DNA of 64,000 nucleotides from Branchiostoma floridae (lineage: Eukaryota; Chordata; Leptocardii; Amphioxiformes; Branchiostomatidae), in assembly GCF_000003815.2 (NCBI RefSeq), contig NC_049979.1:17404437-17468436 (forward strand), given 5' to 3'. Within the stretch, counting starts at the first letter, position 1. Every line of letters starts with the position of its first letter. The position numbers and the translations under genes were made by a program. Of the stretch, positions 51,340 through 62,395 are shown in pieces. The notes under the pieces were generated by a model. The model had not been told where the DNA came from, made no database searches, and was given only the letters and a program-made list of their open reading frames with translations.

Positions 51340-51350
51340 GAAAGTAATTT

Positions 51351-52529
51351 AAAAACATTTTTTCCACTCCAGAGATAGTGAACATGTCGAGAAAGTACCT
51401 GAATGGGAAAATATATCGCGTGGTAGCCTTGATCATACTTGCAAAAGCACGCAGAGTGGAATCTTATGTAAGCTTGATTGGAGGCGGGTTAGAAGTTCAG
51501 AGCTCATACATGATGTCAAGCGACTCCTAGCGGTTTCAATAAAATACTTCAGACTGTTGCAAATTCTATACAGTATATCTCTACTTTATTAGGCCACAGC
51601 AAATAAACACTAAAGAGGATCTAGGACATCAGCGCGCACGCTGTGGCTTTCGCCTGATTTGGGGGGGAAATTGTCTGAGCTTATAATTAGCTATAGGAAA
51701 TTAGGGGGGGGGGGTACTGCCACAGTTAACGTATGATTTTATACCCATATTTGAATTGAAATCAGGGAAATATCCCACCAATAAATTGCAAAGGCACGTT
51801 GAAGAATGTGGAATGTGTTCAGCACCAAGGACAGATACTATTGTGTATTTGGAATATCAGATATGTAGACAGTAAATGAATGCAAGAATCATATCATACA
51901 CCTAGCCGTGACGACTGTAAGCAAGAAAAGCATACGACATTCAACAAGGCCGCCTTGTTGACTTAGGCTAACGCGGGTATCTAACATGGCAAAATTGATG
52001 TTGCCTTTCCAACTAGCGAAACCCTGATATGGAGGACTTTTAGCTCGGAATTCAACAAAAGCGACAAGGGAAGTAAATCAGGACTAGAATGGAATGGATA
52101 TCACGTTATCAGCCAACTTAAATATCAACTTTTAACTTCAGTGGTGTGAAAGAAGCCATTTTCACTACATGGGCTCAGTTGAATTGCTCACGGTCTCACA
52201 GTGACCCCTAGCGATCAGAGGCAAAATGCAGGTCTTCCGTTGACAGGGAAGAACTTGTACTTGAAATGATAATTTTGTCCGCAAGACGACGCTTCTGACA
52301 GCACACGACAAGTCAACATTAAAACGCAAAGAATTCACAAATGGCAAAGGTAATATGGGAAAATGGAATGGCCGAGACGTTTAGTGGATACGATGTGAAT
52401 TCTCTGTAGATCTTAAGGGGGGGGGGGTGTTATTTTGAGAATGTCTACTGACTATTTGATCTTCTAAGCATTTCATCCGTGGCGTTTTGCTTCGGTGTCA
52501 CCTGAGGTGGTCAAAGGTGGGTGACAAAC
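51351..52529. other. Upstream region of the cysteine synthase gene
   Basis: No exon recognised. There are two G runs, near 51660 and 52416-52426. The last few hundred bases should include the promoter and 5' UTR of the plus-strand gene starting at 52530. Confidence 0.45.
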
Positions 52530-55500
52530 ATGGCATCCGCGGCTAAAACAGTTTGGTTTCTCCGGCATTCTCAACCAGTTTTCTCCCGACAGTTCAAACG
52601 TTTTCAGTCGTCGGTACGTACATAATGTTGTTATCCTATTACCTATGAAAATAACGAAAATAGCGACTGTTTGAGATCTCCATTCGCCCTAACCATGTGT
52701 TTTTTTCACCCAGAGCGCGTTCGGTTTGGTTGCCGTGCTTCTTTGTTTACAAATGCCTATCAGCTGTGCATGCATGCATGAGTGAACTGTTGAACAAACA
52801 TGATATTGCATCATATCAGCAGATCGTATAATACTTCAGTGCCATACACTTTATATAATTTTTATTTCAAATGACTGTGTATCAATCGCTGACAAACGTT
52901 ACAACGGGAACTGTATCATGTATCAATGTTAGCCGTAGAGGGGCGTGGTCAATGTTGCATCACTTTTTTGCAAGTCATTGTGAGGTGCCGTTAATGACAC
53001 CTGTTAATTGTGTACGCATGAAACTGCTTATGAATGTGAATTAATTATGGAGAAATAAATGTTGAACTTCGACATACCAATTCCTATTATTGGGATTATG
53101 AAAATTAGCAATTTATCAAGTGTAGTGGGTTTATTATTTGACTTACTCTTTGCAAGCTCTTTCCGGCCTCTTGTTTATCTTTATTAATTATGCATATTAT
53201 TTCATATTTTATAGTAAGGAAGGCTACAATAAAGTTATTGTGTTTTTTTCATTTCAACATTGTCTTGTTGCAGGAAGTGAGGCAAGGATTTCTAGGGACA
53301 GTTGGCAAGTGAGTTAAAAGTCTTAATGTTATGGAAGTAGTCTTGATATCAGCAAAATGATGATCACTGGCACTACAAATGTGTATATCCACAAGCTAAC
53401 CTGGCTCTATTGTTTATCTATTAAAGGATTACCAACTATTGCATTGATTTATTGATCATGATGATCAACATGTGTATATTCACTGTAAAATCTTAGTTAC
53501 CAATCTGCATATGAAAAGAGACATCACTGTATACTGTAAGGAGTACTTGTACATGCAAAATGCAAACTAACATTCTTTACTTCAATTCAAGCACTCCTCT
53601 TATCCACTTGAAGAAAATAAGTGAAAATACAGGTATGTGGAAGCCAATGTTTCTTATACTTTATTGTGATATCTCACATTTCCCATTTTTCAATTCATTT
53701 TGATAGCATGAAGTCATTTTGTAATGACATCTTTTAATTTTGCATCAACCTATCTTCTTTCCTCCAGGCTGTACTATCCTGGCCAAGGCTGAGTTCCTGA
53801 ACTCAGGAGGCTCAGTCAAGGATAGAGCAGCACTTTTTCTCATCAAGGATGCCCAAGAAAAAGGTTCGCGCCTTTGGTTATTTTGAAATATGGATATTGT
53901 GCAGTTGCCTGATTTCATGTAGGTCTATCAATACCAGAGAGTCGTCATTGCAGACAAGCATTACTGCAAAGTGAAGTGGAGGTAGCATTCTCATCATTAA
54001 GGCTTTTCAGGACTTTAAAAACCTAAAAAAGACATGACACACAATCTTAAAATTCTCAAAGTCATATTTCATGTGCCACATCAGTTACAACAAGATCTAC
54101 TTCCAATAACCCTGCTCCTACCACTTCAGAAATAGCTATTTTGCTCCTGTTTGTTCCCCAGGTTTGATCGGACCAGGTGGTACTGTTGTGGAGGGAACAG
54201 CAGGGAACACTGGGATAGGTCTGGCTCACATGTGCCTGGCCCTGGGCTACAAGTGTGTCATCTACATGCCTAACAACCAGTCTCAGGTCAGGGCAGGGTC
54301 CAACTAAGTCATCAATACATACTGAAGATGTCCATGCTGTTTTTTTGGTTACATCAATTTTCACATCAATACTGAGAACTGAGAAATAGTAACATTTAGA
54401 AATGTTGTCAGGTAAATCCATATTTTTTAGCTTCAAATGTACTTGTAAATGCTTGATTTATGATATATTGCATCACAATTGCCCTTCTGGATGTTTGTGT
54501 TCATCGTATAACTGGGATGTCCAACCATAATGCTTTTTATAAAATTTTCTGATATTTCGCACTGCAGGAAAAAATTGATGCCTTAACCACTCTTGGTGCT
54601 GATGTCAGACCTGTACCTGTGGCCCCATTCACAGATCCAAACAACTATAACCACCAGGTATCTATGGGCCATTTCTTTCAAGAACCACATTGCATGATTT
54701 TATCTATTCCTTGTCATCAAAACTGACTTGTAGGACTTGTGGTTTCAGAGGTAAAGCTGCAGTAATTCTGCATGAATCTATAACTTAATGTCTGTGTTGC
54801 TTCAGAAGATATTGGTAACAATGTAACTCTTGATTCTAATCAGTGATTGAATGTGCAATTATTTGCACGAATCTGCAAACCTTCCATCTGAACATTCCAT
54901 ACCCATGTTCACCACTGTTTTTTCATGGAACAGGCTCGGAGGTTTGCTGAAAGTATTAACAATGCTGTCTGGACCAACCAATTCGACAACACAGCAAACA
55001 GAAGAGCCCACATTGAGACCACTGGACCTGAAATATGGAGGCAAACAGGCAAGCTGACACCATAGATGAATTTTCTTGACTGAGCAAATGCTTACCACGT
55101 CTTGTTGATAACTAGAACATTGTATATCAGCACCAATAGAGTGTATAACAAAAGGACAAATTCACCACAAAATCCTTAATTACCTTCTAGTCATTCTTAA
55201 AGTGACAGAAGAAAGAACTAGCCATTAATAGATGCGTCAAGTCATAGGATGTCAGCATTATGTTGACATTTTGTGTGACATTATGAATAATGTCCCACAA
55301 CTTACAATGTGAATCAGTCAGAATTGCCATGAAGGAGGTGACAGACGGTCACCAAAACGTCGGTGAAAGTAAAGCATTAGTTGTGCAAAAAGAGTCTCTT
55401 TACTCAGTGACGTACCAACCTGATGAAACTATTCACAGATGTGTGACATGTTGTTCTTGCTGTCACACCAGGCATATCATTAAACATGAACTTTTCTATG

Positions 55501-58500
55501 CAGATGGACAGGTTGATTATTAAACATACACTTTTCTATGCAGATGGAAAGGTTGATGCTGTAACATTTGGAACAGGAACTGGTGGAACTCTAGCAGGTA
55601 TTCTAGTTTTCTTTATCTCAAAGACGTATACTATTATTCTTACATTTGTCTTTTTATTGAAGAGTTATATCGAGATTTTTTAAATCCTTTTGAGCAGCTT
55701 TATTATATATAATAGCTATGTCATCACTTGTATGAAATGTAACAGTCTCTGTAAATATGCTCCTTCATTTCCAGGTGTCAGTATGTACCTGAAGGATAGA
55801 AATCCTAAAATCAAGGCAATACTGGCTGACCCTGAGGTAATGCAATTATTTTTATACTTTATTTGGACTTAAATTTAGAGCTACTTCATCTGCTGTGTAA
55901 TTCTGAATATAAAATTCCATTGCATTTGCCATCTCTCTGTTGGAGGCCTTATTTATTGGATGTGGAGATTGTACAGTAAATGTTTATCATTGATTGTGTA
56001 TGTGAACCTAGTGATTGGAAGGTAGACCCTACTTTGTGTCAGGATAGGATATGTCTTGCTATGCAAGGACTGAAAGAATTTATGTTGGATACTTACTTGA
56101 GTCATTGTTGTAACATTGCATCAAATGTTCCACTCCAGGGCAGTGTCCTGTACAACTGGATCAAACATGGCAAGCTGGAGAGAGAGGGGACTGGGTCCAT
56201 CACAGAGGGCATAGGTCAAGGTCGGGTCACAGACAACCTGAAGGGGGCAGACATTGATGATGCTGTACATGTTACTGACAAACTTGCTGTGGAAATGGTA
56301 AATAATTCAACTCAAGGCATCACAGTCGCATCTACTATTGTTTTCAAATTAACTGTATCAGCTCAGACTTTCAGATATGAAAAGGAAAACTGTTCAGTTG
56401 GAAATTATAAAGTGTTTTAGCCACATCAGATTTCTTTCACACAAAGTTGTTATAATGGTGCCTCATTATTTTTCATTGCTATAACTCCTTAGTCAATACC
56501 ACTAGTGGTGTATTTCCAGACATTCCGTTTGCTGCACGAAGAAGGCTTCTTTGTTGGAGCATCCTCTGGACTTAATGTGTCAGCAGCTGTGCAGGTGAGC
56601 ATGTCTGCATCTCCATGCATTAATAAGCTGTAAAACAGTATTGATATTAACTCATAGTAGCAGACATTAGATAATTTTGACGTAAATGTGTATGTATCAA
56701 GGTGCACACATTTCTGTTAACTTAGTGTGCCCCAGTACTTTTAGAAGACGTTCATCCTTGTTATAATGTTTCAGAATGGAAAGTTTTGTGACTTACTAAT
56801 GGTATGAGGAAAGAAGGAAATACTATATTTTATTTATTATCAAAATAACGTTTTCTTTTGCAGGTTGCCCAGATGCTTGGCCCAGGTCACACCATTGTTA
56901 CCTGCCTATGTGACACAGGCCAGGTGAGCAAATTACCTGAGATATCTGCATATGAAAGTGTGTGTCATGTGCAGTACAAAAGTTACTTTAGAGGAACTGG
57001 ATAGGCATTCAACTTTACACTTTATTACCTGGATGTCTAACCTTTATGGACATAAGATCCATCTTACTTTGTTTCTGCATTGCAATAAAGGTTCCTTTGG
57101 TAGCCATCCTCCTAACGCCCGGTCCCCAACGGCATTAGCCTATGGGGCCCTGCTATCTAGATGCCTACCAGCGGTTATTATGATTGTCGCCACAAACCAG
57201 CTGTCAACCAATCAGAGAATAGGCTTTTCTTGGGCTTTTTGTTGTCGAAAGTTGTCTCACAAAGGCCGCTGGGAAGCTATCAGCCAATCATGTTTCGTCT
57301 TACATAGCACCATCCTCCTACACCCGATCCCCAACGGCTGACTGCCCATATAAGGGTAAGCTCATTAATATTTATAAGCAGGGCGACGAGGAACTGAAAG
57401 TAACTGCGGGTAGGCCATGAGATAGCAGGGCCCCATAGGCACCCCCACCTAACTCCTTCTGCTTTTCCCCCTACCCGTTCACCCTTTCCCCCGGACTTCC
57501 TCTTAACCCCCGCCGTACTTCATCTGTGCCCCCGTCATTCCTCTTTACCCCCGGTGTAAATCCGCTTTTCCCCCGCCCTTTTCCTTTTCCCCCAATGGCC
57601 GCCGTCAACCCGAATTGCACGTAGTCGACACGAATATCGTTCGGAAAGTAACAATAACGGTTGCGCCACGGAACATGAAATAGCCTATGCTCTAGTACAC
57701 ATTCTGGGCCACCTTTCTGCCAAGTGGCGTTTCACAACTCCTTCCCAGTCTGAACTGAAAAGCCATGTGCCGTCAGCAGCGCGTAGTTTGTGGCGCTCCA
57801 CTACTACTTCCTGGAGGCTGGGTGGTGGATCGCCTGAGGACGGCGCGCTGTGTGTGCTATGACGATCGGGCGACTCGCTAAGTTCGGCATTGATAAGGTT
57901 ACCCCGGGAGTCTACAGGTCGTTCTGTTAAAAGAGGGACACACCGACCCAGGTTGGAAACAACGCAGGTAAAAGTCCCCGTGTCGATCCGAGGAGCAGGA
58001 TCGCGCCCGGGAATAGGCGTCTCAGCCCGACCAGCATAGTGGGACCCAACTATTTTTTTTATCTCACTGTGACTTGAATGCTAAGTAACGACAGAGTGCA
58101 TTTCATAATATACCCTTTTTTTTTCACAAACTCGCCATGTGTCCATTTACAGTACTTCATACATTTCTTGCTACTCGCATGTATTGTACGCCCTGCTGCA
58201 TTTCGACTGTGTTCGTACACGTTCTGCATGCCATATATCAAAGATCCAGCCACCCTTCCTTGAGTTACACTGTTTACAAACACAAATACAAACACACGGT
58301 ACTGAAACCAAAGCATACGTGACGTGACGTATTAAAGACGCCACAGCCGACATTTTATGAAGATTTACATCAAGTGAAAACTTGAAATGCTATATATATA
58401 GCGACATGTATGCACAGGCAGAGAATGNNNNNNNNNNNNNNNNNNNNNNNNNNNNNNNNNNNNNNNNNNNNNNNNNNNNNNNNNNNNNNNNNNNNNNNNN

Positions 58501-59834
58501 NNNNNNNNNNNNNNNNNNNNNNNNNNNCGTGTACGAACACAGTCGAATTGCAGCAGGGGGTTCAATACATGCGAGTAGCAAGAAATGTATGAAGTACTGT
58601 AAATGGACACATGGCGAGTTTGTGAAAAAAAAAGGGTATATTATGAAATGCACTCTGTCGTTACTTAGCATTCAAGTCACAGTGAGATAAAAAAAATAGT
58701 TGGGTCCCACTATGCTGGTCGGGCTGAGACGCCTATTCCCGGGCGCGATCCTGCTCCTCGGATCGACACGGGGACTTTTACCTGCGTTGTTTCCAACGCA
58801 TTCTCTGCCTGTCTTTTGAATTGATTCTGTACTCGTTTTGTACCTCATTCCCATACTATATTGATACCATCACTTCACCATTGCATTTATAAGCAATTAT
58901 AAGATTCTGATCTTGTAGCCAAGCCTAATGATTTTCTGAAGCGCTGCAAAACCCAGACACCACTAGTTGCATTTATTTACGTGGAGCACCACAAACTACG
59001 CGCTGCTGATGGGACATGCTTTTTCAGTTCAGACTGGGAAGGAGTTGTGAAACGCCTCTTGGCAGAAAGGTGGCCCAGAATGTGTACTAGAGCATAGGCT
59101 ATTTCATGTTCCGATTTTCGTGTCGACTACGTGCAATTCGGGTTGACGGCGGCCATTGGGGGAAAAGGAAAAGGGCGGGGGAAAAGCGGAATTACTCCGG
59201 GGGTAAAGAGGAATGACGGGGGCACAGATGAAGTACAGCGGGGGTTAAGAGGAAGTCCGGGGGAAAAGGTGAACGGGTAGGGGGAAAAGCAGAAGGAGTT
59301 AGGTGGGGGTGATAGGCTGAGTCAGCTAGCTGTTGGAGACCGTGCGTAGGAGGATGAAGATCCAAAACAGAATGTTGTAGGTTTAAAACAATGATCATTT
59401 TGTATTTCTTGTTTCAGAGATACTATGCAAAATTGTTCAGCAGATCAGTGTTGGAAAGCAGAGGTAAGGTTCTACCTCATCCCCTAGGTTAGAGACCTGG
59501 AGGTTTAGATTTTATCAGAAATGTTGAAAATAACCAGTGCTTCATGGTTTGTAGCTAATTGTACTATCCAACTACATGTATGTTCAAATCCCCTTTGAAT
59601 CTTCTAATAGTTGGTGAACAGGAGCTTCCTGCTCATGACTGATAAGCCAGTATTAGCAGTGCTTGTTTTGCTTTTCTTCAGCCATAGACTTAAGAATAGA
59701 CTAGTATTATTGTATTGATTGCTTGGTCACTGTTGCCATACATTGTACATAAGTTCATAACACTTTTTTATCACTTTGTCCCAGGTGTCTTGGAGAGCAT
59801 TCCTGAACAGTACAGATCCTCTCTACATGACTAG
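52530..59834 (+). CDS. Mitochondrial-type cysteine synthase (CysK-like, PLP-dependent)
   Basis: Fourteen exons give 363 residues: 52530-52613, 53274-53308, 53592-53632, 53768-53863, 54162-54286, 54568-54657, 54934-55048, 55544-55597, 55775-55836, 56139-56297, 56520-56594, 56864-56923, 59418-59463 and 59785-59834. All phases close. Residues 1-28 are rich in Arg/Ser and lack acidic residues, like a mitochondrial presequence. Then come VGNTPLIHL (38-46), the PLP lysine in GGSVKDR (Lys71), EGTAGNTG (96-103, substrate loop), [20 protein letters not shown], the phosphate cradle GTGTGGT (205-211) and ASSGLN. The set is closest to fungal and bacterial cysteine synthase of the CysK type, which makes cysteine from an activated serine and sulfide. 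There is no haem or CBS domain, so it is not cystathionine beta-synthase. Intron 7 is GC-AG, exon 8 has a duplicated acceptor, and intron 12 holds a fold-back element. The true substrate in an animal is unknown. Confidence 0.94.
55290..55450 (+). repeat. Probable dispersed-repeat fragment in intron 7
   Basis: The sequence GACGGTCACCAAAACGTCGG followed by a stretch ending near CCTGATGAAACTATTCACAG resembles interspersed repeat tails found in many invertebrate genomes. No boundaries or target duplication could be set. Confidence 0.35.
55481..55560 (+). repeat. 40-bp tandem duplication covering a 3' splice site
   Basis: Two adjacent 40-bp units (55481-55520 and 55521-55560) match at 35 positions. 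Each contains CTTTTCTATGCAG followed by ATGGA and AGGTTGAT. The second gives the true acceptor of exon 8 (55544). The first offers a second AG at 55503. Confidence 0.92.
57105..59356. mobile_element. 2.2-kb fold-back element with long inverted arms and assembly gap
   Basis: The ends are related inverted repeats beginning CATCCTCCTA (left 57105, right, reverse-complemented, 59356). Outer arms 57441 to about 57801 and about 58980-59310 are near-identical reverse complements, the left having about 31 extra bases. Inner arms 57952-58221 and 58528-58797 are both 270 bases and nearly identical. A further exact 21-bp inverted pair is at 57138-57158 and 57420-57440, and another copy of the terminal motif is at about 57309. 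No transposase frame is seen. The element lies in intron 12 of the cysteine synthase gene and would fold into a very long hairpin in the pre-mRNA. Confidence 0.88.
58428..58527. other. Assembly gap (100 N)
   Basis: Exactly 100 unknown bases, a conventional placeholder for a gap of unknown size. The right side begins directly inside an inverted arm, so the gap was probably caused by the hairpin. Confidence 0.99.
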
Positions 59835-62395
59835 TCAACTATCATTCTATGTTCTATTCCTCTATATACATGTACTGGTCAGTAAATATGAATTATGTTT
59901 AAGTTCAGAAATACATGTATAACGGGAGGTGCCTCAACACGGTACGCTTTTTCTTGCGCTCAAACTCATGGCGCTCCATCGCTAGTTGCCTGAGAGTGGT
60001 CAAATTTTGATGACTGAATTTTTTACACATAGATTTGAACAACATACTTGAATAAGAAATGCATTCATGTGGTTCATGAACCTTACGCGCTGCGTGTTAC
60101 AAGCAGCAAATACTGTAAGACAATTTCGTGTATGTAACCTTCCAATTTTGTGCTACGCTGGACAGTGTGCCTAACTTGGTACGCTTTTTTTACATTTTGC
60201 TCTCTTCAGAAGTAAGTGGTAAATTTAAGTACACAGAAAAAAATTAATAGCATGATATGTTAGCTTTCTTTTGACACTAAAATCGTGACTGTATGTACTT
60301 CTTGTCTCACATGAGGAAGGCTGTACCTAGAACAATTCAGCTGATGTGTTTACGGGCAATGGGCTGAATGCACTGATTGTGAATGCCCGACTAAAAAACA
60401 GTGCGAAAAAACGACACCGCCAACATCAACAAAACTCTGTCTGATTATATGAAAATATCATCTACATCTCTCTATCAAGTCTTATTTTCATAGACAGCAC
60501 GAATCATTTGTTACAGTCAAATAAATCTTTGGAGCGTTCTCTAGTCTGCCACCTTCACGGCCACACTCCCTTGGGAGTACAATGGCGGCAATGTTTATGT
60601 CGCTTCCTTTTGCTTGCTTTTCTACTCAACAAACATTTAAAGACCCATATTCATAGTGTTTTATGGAGCTTTATTTATATGTATCATGGCAGTTGTGTGA
60701 CTGCTTGAAAGAGTTCGTATAGTTAGCGACACGAGCTGCCAATACGCAGAGGCCGGTGACCGCAGTGATTCAGCACTGTCAACATTACTCTTAGAATTCT
60801 GTTTTTTAAAAAACATGAAGTAAATATGTTAAAGTATACTTGGAATGCAAATTAAAGCTGTGTGCATGGACTTGGTTTATTTACCTTTGTAATCAGCATA
60901 GTCAGTGGTAACAAACACGGTGTACTTATGGATAATAAGATCAGCAAAAAATCCGTACCGTCTTAGGACGGGAACCGTCTTAGGGCGGCCCCCGTTACGT
61001 ATACAAATGTAGTAGAAAAGCTATTATACAACGAAGTCATACAAAAGAGAGACTATATTTTTCCATGTCTCACTTTTATACACATAGTACAGCAAAACAT
61101 TACTACCTGGTTAGGTGATTGATTCTGACCTGAACTTGCTGGTTATAAGCAATAGGAGATACAACATACCTAATAGGACTTTGATAGCAATATAGCATTG
61201 GTATGCTGAAAGCATTGTGATAAAATGTCTACATATTGAATTGCTGAATGTACCTTATTCCAATTAAGCAAGTAATGAAATGACACATCTACTAGTAAAG
61301 CTACAATTTGTGAAAATTATGACACTTGCTGGAATGATAGGTGTAATACTTTACATGCACTGAAAATTGATAATCATGATGTATGTGGCAGATGTAGGGA
61401 TCTTAACATGCTTTGTTATGCAAATAAACTACTAACTTTTGTAGTAATATGGAAAGCTGTACTTCGTGTTAAATGATTAGTTCATATATCCACTACAAAT
61501 GATTTTTATATAAACCAAAGAAACATTCCTACATATCTCGTTCCTTGTGAAGTCTAGTATCATAAATGCTATGCTTGATATTAACCTCAAGCACGTAGGA
61601 ATATTGGCTGTGTGTGGACATTGGTTATATAATTATAGGCTTTACAGGTGCCTTTTTGAAAGACTGCCAACAAAACATCATTTTTTCATTCAATAACTTT
61701 CTGCCATCTAAAGCCTGAAGATTTTAATAGCAAAAATGTATTTTTTGATCAATAAAGGACTCAACAAATGATATTACATGTACTTTATTCCTTATTTCAC
61801 TTCCACACCAGGCTTGTACACATGTAACATAATAACGCTATGGTTCATTTGCAATCCAATACATTAATCCTGTTCCTCCTGAATCAATCATCAGTATGTA
61901 CCACTTCAGTATACATTGGTCTCATATCTGTTAAGGCAACATGTACGCTCTTCAGATTTCAGTTAATTTTACTCAGCAAAACATACATTCAACTTGTACT
62001 TCATAGTCATAGCTATCATTCATAGACTCAAAGCAAGAAAAGAAAGATTCAATGATGCAAGGTTTCATCATACTACTAAGTAATTTGAATGTGGTCCCCA
62101 GATACATGCACAATGTATCTAGCAATTAGTGCAAAGTCCATACACAAGCACTGGATTTCTAGTATGTGTAACAATTGCACCCTCTCAATCATAAGGCAGA
62201 TAATGTATATGAAACAGACATATAACCAGCATACACTCTATATGACCTTTACGTCAACAGTCCAGTATGTCCAATTGATGATCCTGGTTGTATTACTAGT
62301 ACAGTTAAATTGTATGATACCTTGTCACATGTGCTTCCACGTCAAAACTATCGGTTGCAACACGAATACATGTAACTAAATCTAGATTAGTAATA
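59835..62395. other. Convergent intergenic region / 3' UTRs
   Basis: The stretch lies between the stop of the cysteine synthase (plus) and the stop of DCTN3 (minus). No further exon is seen. It is AT-rich and probably mostly 3' UTR of the two genes. AATAAA also occurs at about 60521 on the plus strand. Confidence 0.5.
61751..61789. terminator. Facing polyadenylation signals of two convergent genes
   Basis: AATAAA on the plus strand (61751-61756) faces AATAAA on the minus strand (TTTATT, 61784-61789), only 27 bases apart. They could end the cysteine synthase and DCTN3 transcripts respectively, so that the two mRNAs overlap slightly at their 3' ends. Assigned by position only. Confidence 0.4.

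Noticed and set aside
54062-54436. 124-codon minus-strand frame across the cysteine synthase locus
   Set aside because: It is antisense to exon 5 of the well-supported synthase gene; a shadow of coding composition.
55290-55450. Possible hammerhead ribozyme (CTGATGA and a GAAA-like part)
   Set aside because: After CTGATGA no stem II followed by GAAA and a third stem could be drawn; only isolated words match.
58382-58690. Open frames running through the N gap
   Set aside because: They are artefacts of translating N and of the inverted repeat arms; no protein can be supported.
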